Assembly (NCBI GenBank): GCA_028717985.1
Contig: JAQUMS010000021.1
Location: 1-10,674, forward strand
DNA: 10,674 nt
Reading direction: 5' to 3'
Source: Candidatus Omnitrophota bacterium
GTDB taxonomy: Bacteria > Omnitrophota > Gorgyraeia > Gygaellales > Profunditerraquicolaceae
Program-made: the position numbers and the translations under genes
The notes under the pieces: model-generated
The model's input: the letters and a program-made list of their open reading frames with translations, nothing else
What the model was told of the DNA's origin: nothing
Databases searched by the model: none
Part shown: positions 5,822-10,674 of the stretch, piece by piece
Numbering within the stretch: position 1 is the first letter of the stretch
Layout: every line of letters begins with the position of its first letter

Positions 5822-7412
5822 TCGCAGCTTGTATGAACCCTTTGAATAACGGATGAGCGTTATCGGGCTTGGACTGAAATTCAGGATGGAATTGTACCGC
5901 AATAAAAAAAGGATGATCCTTAAGTTCTATGATCTCAACAAGATTTTTTTTCGGATAGATACCTGAAAATACGATCCCTTTATTTTCAAGAAGCTTCTTA
6001 TATTCATTATTAAACTCATACCGGTGCCGGTGTCGTTCATGGATAAGTTCCTTGCCGTAATATTTGAACGCACGAGACTTTTTACTGACCTTACACGGAT
6101 ATGTCCCAAGCCGCATTGTCCCGCCCAGATTCCGGATATTTTTCTGTTCTTTAATCAAACTAATCACGGGATATTGCGTGCTCGCATTCAGTTCGCTCGA
6201 ATTCGCGCTTTTTAAACCACAGCAATTCCTGGCAAACTCAATAACAGCGCATTGCATCCCCAAGCATAAACCCAGGAATGGGATATTATTTTCACGCGCG
6301 AATCTGATAGCCTTAATCTTTCCCTCCACCCCCCTTACCCCAAAACCTCCGGGGACAAGGATTCCGCGGACATCTTTCAGGAGTTTTTCAGGGCCGCACT
6401 TTTCTATATCTTCCGAATCTATTTTTTCAATCTCTACTTTTGCGTTATTTGCGATGCCTGCATGAATTAATGCCTCATAAATCGACTTATACGCATCCTG
6501 CAAACCGATATACTTTCCTACAACGGCAATCTTAACCTTATCTTTGGGATTCAGCGCCCTTTCAACAACATTTTTCTCCCAATCAGCTAAATTGGAAGAT
6601 TTACAAATCAGGTTAAAATGCCCCAGAATAATTTCATCCAGTATCTGGTTTTTAAACACAAGGGGGAGCTGATAAATCGTTTCCACGTCCTTGGCTTCAA
6701 TAACCGCTTCTTTCCGGATACTGCAAAATAAAGAGATTTTTTCTTTGATTTCGTCGGATAAAACTTTCTCGGTCCGGCAAATCAGTATATCGGGCTGAAT
6801 ACCTATCTCCCGTAACGTCCCCACGCTGTGCTGCGTTGGCTTTGTTTTTATTTCACCGGCGACTTTAATATACGGGACAAGCGTCAGGTGAATATATAAC
6901 GTATTATTATATCCGGCATCAAGCCTGAATTGGCGGGCGGCTTCCAGAAAAGGAAGACTTTCAATATCTCCGACCGTACCTCCTATTTCAACGATCACGA
7001 CATCGGCCGCAGAAACATGCGCGACCTTTTTGATCCTGTCTTTAATTTCATTTGTTATATGCGGAATAACCTGAATAGTCTTACCCAGATAATCGCCGCG
7101 GCGTTCCTTTGATATAACCTCATAATATACCTGCCCGGTCGTTACGTTATTAAACCGGGTAAGGCGGGAAGACGTAAACCGCTCATAATGCCCTAGATCA
7201 AGGTCGGTTTCAGCCCCGTCTTCGGTAACATACACCTCTCCATGCTGATACGGGTTCATTGTTCCGGGATCAACATTTATATAGGGATCAAATTTCATCA
7301 GTGTAACCTTCAGTCCCCTGGATTCCAATATTTTACCTATGGAAGCCGACGTTATGCCTTTCCCCAAACTTGAAATCACGCCGCCGGTCACAAAAATAAT
7401 TTTTACTGCCAT
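5808..7412 (-). CDS. pyrG: CTP synthase
   Basis: 534 residues, full length. It converts UTP to CTP using ATP and glutamine. The synthetase domain opens with FVTGGVISSLGKGI (7-20), then MKFDPYINVDPGTMNPYQHG (39-58) and TDLDLGHYERF (69-79). EIGGTVGDIESLPF (142-155) and KTKPTQHSV (189-197) carry the nucleotide and magnesium sites. The C-terminal glutaminase has PGGFGVRG (354-361), nucleophile C383 in GLCLGMQ, TMRLG (432-436), ERHRHRYEFN (459-468), and H509 and E511 in VQFHPEFQSKP. AAAGGAAC eight bases before the ATG supports the start. A terminator-type hairpin lies 23 bases before the ATG and a promoter 134-161 bases before it, a layout suited to transcription attenuation. No PyrR site was recognised. 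Confidence 0.97.
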   Translation of the reverse strand: MAVKIIFVTGGVISSLGKGITSASIGKILESRGLKVTLMKFDPYINVDPGTMNPYQHGEVYVTEDGAETDLDLGHYERFTSSRLTRFNNVTTGQVYYEVISKERRGDYLGKTIQVIPHITNEIKDRIKKVAHVSAADVVIVEIGGTVGDIESLPFLEAARQFRLDAGYNNTLYIHLTLVPYIKVAGEIKTKPTQHSVGTLREIGIQPDILICRTEKVLSDEIKEKISLFCSIRKEAVIEAKDVETIYQLPLVFKNQILDEIILGHFNLICKSSNLADWEKNVVERALNPKDKVKIAVVGKYIGLQDAYKSIYEALIHAGIANNAKVEIEKIDSEDIEKCGPEKLLKDVRGILVPGGFGVRGVEGKIKAIRFARENNIPFLGLCLGMQCAVIEFARNCCGLKSANSSELNASTQYPVISLIKEQKNIRNLGGTMRLGTYPCKVSKKSRAFKYYGKELIHERHRHRYEFNNEYKKLLENKGIVFSGIYPKKNLVEIIELKDHPFFIAVQFHPEFQSKPDNAHPLFKGFIQAAIERV

Positions 7413-7435
7413 AAAAGTTCCTTTATGATTATCTT

Positions 7436-7474
7436 AAAAAAAAACGCTTAGCGCCGTGCTCCGGCCTCTAAACG
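7436..7474 (-). terminator. Intrinsic terminator in the pyrG leader (candidate attenuator)
   Basis: On the minus strand CGTTTAG (7474-7468) pairs with CTAAGCG (7451-7445), with one T-G wobble. It encloses GCCG (7465-7462)/CGGC (7456-7453) around the loop GAGCA, and nine T (7444-7436) follow. It lies after the proposed pyrG promoter and before the pyrG RBS, so full termination would silence pyrG. Upstream in the leader CTAAGG (7520-7515) copies part of the descending arm and could pair with the ascending arm as an antiterminator. A six-codon ORF (7488-7468, SD-like AAGG) has its TAG in the ascending arm. Confidence 0.7.
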
Positions 7475-7545
7475 CTGCTATGTATCATTATCACCTTCTT
7501 GACTATTTCCCGGACCTTAGCAAAAAGGCATAAACCATGGAGGTT

Positions 7546-7573
7546 AGTTTAACACAATTTCTTTAAATGTCAA
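7546..7573 (-). promoter_or_regulatory. Candidate sigma70 promoter for pyrG-carA-carB
   Basis: On the minus strand perfect -35 TTGACA (7573-7568), a 16-base spacer and -10 TAAACT (7551-7546, 4/6). Initiation near 7539 gives a leader of about 125 nt with the terminator hairpin near its end. Confidence 0.55.
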
Positions 7574-7647
7574 TACGCTTGAAAAACTGCGAATTAACTC
7601 ATAATCCACATAACCCAAAAAAAGCCTTCACTCTTAAAAGCAATAAA

Positions 7648-7747
7648 TTGCGCGACAAGCGGTCTTTGAGCGAATGCCGGTTTCAGCCGCGAAAGATCAT
7701 CGGCGTTAAAAAACCGACCTTGAGCGAAAAAACCGCTTGCCGCGCAA
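7648..7747. other. 100-bp structured inverted-repeat element (possible small RNA or MITE-like)
   Basis: TTGCGCGACAAGCGGT (7648-7663) pairs with ACCGCTTGCCGCGCAA (7732-7747) at 15 of 16 positions. Inside, CGGTTT (7678-7683)/AAACCG (7711-7716) and GCCG (7686-7689)/CGGC (7701-7704) continue the rod. The bubble between outer and inner stems carries a matched direct repeat on its two sides: TTTGAGCGAA left and CTTGAGCGAA right. It lies outside the proposed pyrG transcript and after the gltS-like terminator, so it is either an independent RNA or a DNA element. A weak plus-strand promoter (TTGAAA 7579-7584, 15 bases, CATAAT 7600-7605) and the hairpin at 7763-7790 would delimit a plus-strand RNA of about 185 nt. 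The family is not recognised. Confidence 0.55.
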
Positions 7748-7762
7748 GACTGTTTTTCAACT

Positions 7763-7797
7763 ATCTAACCGAATCCCCCTATGGTTAGATTTTATTA
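7763..7797 (+). terminator. Possible plus-strand terminator hairpin
   Basis: ATCTAACC (7763-7770) and GGTTAGAT (7783-7790) form a perfect 8-bp stem with a 12-base loop, followed on the plus strand by TTTATTA. No T-tract follows on the minus strand. The stem is AT-rich, so it is a weak terminator at best. Confidence 0.35.
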
Positions 7798-7830
7798 TGA
7801 ATCAACGGGACTTTACACGTGCCGCTTTTC

Positions 7831-7870
7831 AATATAAAAGCGCCCCAAAAATCAAGGGCGCTTTTATATT
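7831..7870 (-). terminator. Strong intrinsic terminator after the glutamate synthase-like gene
   Basis: AATATAAAAGCGCCC (7831-7845) and GGGCGCTTTTATATT (7856-7870) are perfect 15-bp inverted copies around a 10-base loop. On the minus strand the GCGCCC/GGGCGC core is followed by TTTTATATT. Being symmetrical, it could stop transcription from both sides. It begins 20 bases after the gene's stop. Confidence 0.85.
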
Positions 7871-7890
7871 TTCGGAAAACAGAATGACGG

Positions 7891-9483
7891 TTATTTACCT
7901 TCTAAAACTTTCTCGGCTTCTTTTCGATACGCATCCAAAACATAGGGAATCCCCGATATTTTAGCCGCGTCCTCCGTTAAACTCATGAGGTCTTTCCTTG
8001 AAATCGATCCGAGGCTGAAATTACGAGAACCCGCCATCAACTGCTGAAGACCAACTTTGATCCTCTGGGAGAACGTATATATCCCGACAGCGCCCAAAGG
8101 AATATCCTTCATATCACCGCCGTATTTTTCCGCAAGTTCCTCATAGCAAACGAAGATTTCTTCCGGTTTAACTCCATATTCAGAAACTGTCGGAGGAATG
8201 TTATTATTGGCGATCCAATCAGCTATATTTTTACCGACAAAACCCGGGATCATTAACGCTCTCCCCATACAAACAGCTTTCACATACGGAGACCCCATGG
8301 CAATCACTTTAAACACATGATCTTCCAAAGAAAATCCACCGGCAATAGCTAAATCAGGCACCCGCATTTTCTTTTTTGCCAATTTTTCACAGAATTCATA
8401 CGTAAGCGCCTGCAGATAAAAAGTAGGGATACCCCATTCCTGCATCATCCTCCAGGGGCTCATCCCAGTCCCGCCCGGCGCTCCATCGATCGTTAAAAGA
8501 TCTATTTTTGCCTCAGAAGAAAAACGTAACGCCTGCGCCAACTCTACCATGGAATACGCGCCGGTTTTCAGGGTTATTCTCTTAAATCCAAGGTCCCTTA
8601 AACGTTTAATTTCCTTCATAAAACCATCCTCTGACACAAAACCAAGCCGGGAATGCCTTTCAAATTCTTTGATAGCTCCGGCCTTATACGCTTCCTGGAC
8701 AGCGTGCGACGTCGGATCCGGAGTAACAATATATCCCCGTTTTTTCAGCTCCCGGGCGCGTTCAAGGCTCTTTACTTTAATTTCACCGCCGATACATTTG
8801 GCACCCTGCCCCCATTTTAACTCAATAGTTTCAAGTTTATGTTTCTTACGTACGTATTCGGCAACTCCCAACCGGGTATCTTCAACATTCATTTGGACCA
8901 GGATTTCACCATAACCGTCATGAAATCTTTTGTATATCTCAATACGCCGGTCCATATCCGGGGCATTCACGATTTTTCCCTTACTATCCAGCTCTAACTT
9001 AGGATCAATGCCGCAAACATTTTCGCCGCAGACAATAGTAACTCCGGAAATGGCCGCGCCGACCGCAAAATGTTCCCAATTTTTGCGCGCTATTTCAGTA
9101 GAACCAAGGGCCCCGGTAAAAATCGGGACCTTCATTTTCACTTTTTTCTCCCATCCATATTCAGTTTCTGTGTTAACCGCGGGAAAAATAGCCGTATCAG
9201 AACCTATTTCTGTTCCTTTCGGCAAACCTTTGGCCCCTGCAGCATAACCCTGAATGTTTAAATGAGAATAATCAACCGGATAATCTTTATCCGCTCCCGC
9301 TGTAATCTCCCCAAACGGCCCCGGATAAATAACTTCCCGGCCTCTAAAAGATGACTTAAAAACTTCGCAATTACCCCTGCATGATTCCAGGCACCGTGAA
9401 CATAAACCTGAACAGGGAACAACATTTTTTGAACGATTAAATGTTCGAGTAGCGTCATTACCCCCCGGAGTGCGCAAATTCAT
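7891..9483 (-). CDS. FMN-binding glutamate synthase-family protein with N-terminal Cys cluster
   Basis: 530 residues matching the central FMN domain of glutamate synthase (COG0069 type). It has KWGQGAKCIGGE (223-234), the FMN phosphate-loop motif DGAPGGTGMSPW (333-344), AIAGGF (379-384) and VCMGRALM. It lacks an N-terminal glutaminase domain and a C-terminal GXGXG domain, so ammonia and electrons must come from partners or the substrate differs. The canonical 3Fe-4S cysteines after the FMN site (C-x5-C-x4-C) are not visible; MGRALMIPGF stands there. Instead residues 24-39 carry five cysteines, C-x3-C-x2-C-x3-C-x3-C, which could hold an Fe-S cluster. The start is well supported by AAGGAGG nine bases before the ATG. 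No GltD-type reductase gene is in the window. Such stand-alone proteins occur in anaerobes; glutamate synthase activity is inferred from family only. Confidence 0.88.
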   Translation of the reverse strand: MNLRTPGGNDATRTFNRSKNVVPCSGLCSRCLESCRGNCEVFKSSFRGREVIYPGPFGEITAGADKDYPVDYSHLNIQGYAAGAKGLPKGTEIGSDTAIFPAVNTETEYGWEKKVKMKVPIFTGALGSTEIARKNWEHFAVGAAISGVTIVCGENVCGIDPKLELDSKGKIVNAPDMDRRIEIYKRFHDGYGEILVQMNVEDTRLGVAEYVRKKHKLETIELKWGQGAKCIGGEIKVKSLERARELKKRGYIVTPDPTSHAVQEAYKAGAIKEFERHSRLGFVSEDGFMKEIKRLRDLGFKRITLKTGAYSMVELAQALRFSSEAKIDLLTIDGAPGGTGMSPWRMMQEWGIPTFYLQALTYEFCEKLAKKKMRVPDLAIAGGFSLEDHVFKVIAMGSPYVKAVCMGRALMIPGFVGKNIADWIANNNIPPTVSEYGVKPEEIFVCYEELAEKYGGDMKDIPLGAVGIYTFSQRIKVGLQQLMAGSRNFSLGSISRKDLMSLTEDAAKISGIPYVLDAYRKEAEKVLEGK

Positions 9484-9514
9484 AGCAATAATCCTCCTTG
9501 ATTAATGATTACGC

Positions 9515-9549
9515 GTCATTTTATGCATATAAATAAGGCATAAAATGAC
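9515..9549. promoter_or_regulatory. 12-bp perfect palindrome upstream of the glutamate synthase-like gene
   Basis: GTCATTTTATGC (9515-9526) and GCATAAAATGAC (9538-9549) are exact inverted copies with an 11-base spacer, ending 31 bases before the ATG. On the minus strand it is preceded by a T-tract, not followed by one, so it is not a minus-strand terminator. It could be an operator over the promoter or a 5'-UTR hairpin. TAAAAT inside it is a -10-like hexamer with no convincing -35. Confidence 0.55.
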
Positions 9550-9573
9550 AAAAAAAAACCTTCTCAACAGGTC
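9550..9573 (-). terminator. Weak terminator-like hairpin with a 9-T tract
   Basis: On the minus strand ACCT (9572-9569) pairs with AGGT (9561-9558) around GTTGAGA, and a run of T to 9550 follows. The stem is only 4-5 bp, but the T-tract is long. It may end the transcript of the small coiled-coil gene before the glutamate synthase-like gene. Confidence 0.35.
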
Positions 9574-9583
9574 ATTTGCTTTC

Positions 9584-9627
9584 GGACATCATTGTCCTTT
9601 CGGCATAAACGGCATCGTTATATACCG
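9584..9627. other. Two small hairpins in the gap before the glutamate synthase-like gene
   Basis: GGACA (9584-9588)/TGTCC (9593-9597) is a 5-bp stem with a 4-base loop. CGGCAT (9610-9615)/ATACCG (9622-9627) is a 6-bp stem with one wobble. On the minus strand GTCCGAAAG and GCCGAAAGG flank the first. I do not recognise a riboswitch class; the rest of the 175-base gap holds only the two elements listed separately. Confidence 0.35.
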
Positions 9628-9658
9628 ACGGTCAAAAAATCTATTACCTCGAACTACT

Positions 9659-10078
9659 TCAGTTTCTATTGCCGAGAGTAGACTTAGTATTCTTTACAAC
9701 ATAGCCTTTATTTCCTTCTTTTGCGGGCATTTCCCCGGTTTTTACTTCAATAGGAATTATTGCTGACTGTTTTGATTCCGGAGAATGAGAAATTTCTTTT
9801 CTGCATGCTTTTTCTTTACCGGCGTCTGTTCTGTTATGCGCATTTGGCCGCATGGTAGTCAACCGGGTTTCAGCAACATCACACAGTTCTTTTAAATTCG
9901 CATTCTCCGCAAAAAGCATCTTTTCCAGTTCTTTTTCTTTGTCTAAAAGTTTAAGCAGATTAACCTTGTCCTCTTTTAAATCAATAATCCGGGCAAAAGA
10001 AAAAATAAACCCCATAAGGCTGATCCCGGTTATCGCGGCTAATACACACACAAAGATAAATCTGGCATTTTTTATCAT
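9659..10078 (-). CDS. Small membrane-anchored coiled-coil protein, unknown function
   Basis: 139 residues; family not recognised. A short positive N-terminus (MIKNAR) is followed by one hydrophobic segment at about residues 7-30 that fits a single transmembrane helix. Residues 33-70 are charged with regularly spaced Leu, Ile and Val (IIDLKEDKVNLLKLLDKEKE and onward), as in a short coiled coil. The remaining half is polar, rich in Lys, Glu, Ser and Pro, and probably unstructured. The shape resembles bitopic division proteins such as FtsB/DivIC or FtsL, but no motif supports that identity. GGAGG four bases before the ATG and a promoter with a perfect -10 upstream support a real gene. It seems to be a single-gene unit between the glycosyltransferase and the glutamate synthase-like gene. 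Confidence 0.7.
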   Translation of the reverse strand: MIKNARFIFVCVLAAITGISLMGFIFSFARIIDLKEDKVNLLKLLDKEKELEKMLFAENANLKELCDVAETRLTTMRPNAHNRTDAGKEKACRKEISHSPESKQSAIIPIEVKTGEMPAKEGNKGYVVKNTKSTLGNRN

Positions 10079-10182
10079 AAAACCTCCACTGTTAAATTAC
10101 AACCGCCACTAAATTTAAACTGTAGAAAATCGGTTCGGACTTAAAAACTATACCCCCGATACAATTTTTTTAGTATGGTTAC

Positions 10183-10210
10183 ATTATATCGTTTAAGCAA
10201 AAAAAGACAA
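10183..10210 (-). promoter_or_regulatory. Sigma70 promoter for the coiled-coil protein gene
   Basis: On the minus strand TTGTCT (10210-10205, 4/6), 16 bases, perfect TATAAT (10188-10183). It gives a leader of about 100 nt to the ATG at 10078. The leader contains a possible AACCG/CGGTT hairpin and no recognised riboswitch. Confidence 0.65.
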
Positions 10211-10295
10211 GCACAATATAAACGCCAACGCCCACGTTTCTTTAAGACTTCAGGATGCTCAATAATTATAAAATTACCAGGCTCTTGTACTGGAA

Positions 10296-10674
10296 TCAGC
10301 AAGGCGAAAGTAATTCATCTGCCGCCGCAATCACGTCATCAACGGTGATCGCCTTCAAACACGCGAAATCTTTTGCGCAATCATGCGCGAGACAAATCTC
10401 GCATCCCAAAGGCCGGTGGAGAATTTTGTTTTTACCACCCAGAGGACCCCATCGTACCGGACTTAATCCTTTTTGGTTACGGCCAAAAAGCACCACCTGG
10501 GAAATATGTAAAGCCGCAGCAATATGCACAGGTCCGGTATCGGTCGAAATAAACAACGATGCTTTTTTTATCACACTGATTGAACGGCTCAAAGTGGTTT
10601 TACCGGCTAAATTCAAAACAGGCTGGGTCATCAGCCGGGCCACATTACCGGCATTACGAATATCAAAAGAAGAA
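10296..10674 (-). CDS. Glycosyltransferase family 9 (heptosyltransferase-like), C-terminal part
   Basis: 125 complete codons plus a partial one are visible; the frame stays open through the right end, so the true start is outside the window and the GTG at 10643 is internal. The segment NLAGKTTLSRSISVIKKA followed by LFISTDTGPVHIAAAL is the nucleotide-sugar binding signature of GT9 enzymes such as ADP-heptose:LPS heptosyltransferases. VVLFG, PVRWGP and four closely spaced cysteines (GCEICLAHDCAKDFAC) follow, as in many WaaF-type C-termini, and the end is a typical final helix (VDDVIAAADELL). Such enzymes add heptose or similar sugars to lipopolysaccharide core on the cytoplasmic face of the inner membrane, which suggests a diderm envelope. 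The acceptor cannot be told from this part. Only a weak CCAG/CTGG hairpin follows the stop. Confidence 0.88.
   Translation of the reverse strand, partial: SSFDIRNAGNVARLMTQPVLNLAGKTTLSRSISVIKKASLFISTDTGPVHIAAALHISQVVLFGRNQKGLSPVRWGPLGGKNKILHRPLGCEICLAHDCAKDFACLKAITVDDVIAAADELLSPC

Noticed and set aside
7587..7598. CTGCGAATTAAC near pyrG equals 12 bases of the linker in the 2441-2829 repeats.
   Set aside because: Flanking sequence does not continue the match and a shared 12-mer is not rare enough in 10 kb to prove a remnant.
7648..7747. Considered as an integron attC site or a tRNA.
   Set aside because: There are no GTTRRRY/RYYYAAC core sites at the ends, and no acceptor stem or T-loop (GTTCRA) pattern; the arms are too long and perfect for a tRNA.
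10079..10295. 217-base gap searched for a riboswitch or RNA gene.
   Set aside because: Apart from the promoter at 10183-10210 and a short AACCG/CGGTT pairing, I see no known RNA consensus.

Overview
The window reads as chromosomal DNA of a Gram-negative-type (diderm), probably uncultured bacterium. All eight genes I can support lie on the minus strand. Evidence for a bacterium is the Shine-Dalgarno leaders (AAGGAG, AAGGAGG), sigma70-type promoters, intrinsic terminators, a bL27-family protein and bacterial-type CarA and PyrG. The family-9 (heptosyltransferase-type) glycosyltransferase suggests an outer membrane. A split carB, an orphan divergent L27, a stand-alone FMN glutamate-synthase protein and moderate GC would suit a lineage such as Omnitrophota or a relative. 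That is an impression; nothing in the window fixes the taxon.

Layout in the direction of transcription (right to left): a partial GT9 glycosyltransferase (10674-10296); a strong promoter and a small membrane-anchored coiled-coil protein of unknown function (10078-9659); a hairpin-rich gap; an FMN-binding glutamate synthase-family protein with an N-terminal cysteine cluster (9483-7891), closed by a 15-bp-stem terminator; a 478-base gap holding a 16-bp-armed inverted repeat, a promoter and a terminator hairpin just before pyrG; then pyrG, carA and the N-terminal half of carB (7412-2963). After carB comes a consensus-like promoter and a leader of about 470 nt. That leader is filled with structured repeats and leads into a beta-CASP metallo-beta-lactamase-fold RNA nuclease (2421-1030). 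A terminator and new promoter follow, then an L27-like gene and a Ste24/M48 membrane protease that runs off the left end.

How the genes work together: PyrG and CarA are glutamine amidotransferases, and CarB takes the ammonia from CarA. With a UMP pathway encoded elsewhere, the cluster supplies carbamoyl phosphate and CTP. The glutamate synthase-like protein upstream belongs to the same glutamine/glutamate nitrogen economy. pyrG seems to have its own promoter and a terminator 23 nt before its ATG, as expected for transcription attenuation.

The most unusual part is 2441-2829: two 142-bp direct repeats plus a diverged third unit. The third unit keeps the paired architecture although the stem sequences changed on both arms. 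The block lies between a good promoter and the RBS of an RNA-processing nuclease, so autoregulation through the leader is an attractive but untested idea. I saw no tRNA, rRNA, CRISPR array, transposase or phage gene.
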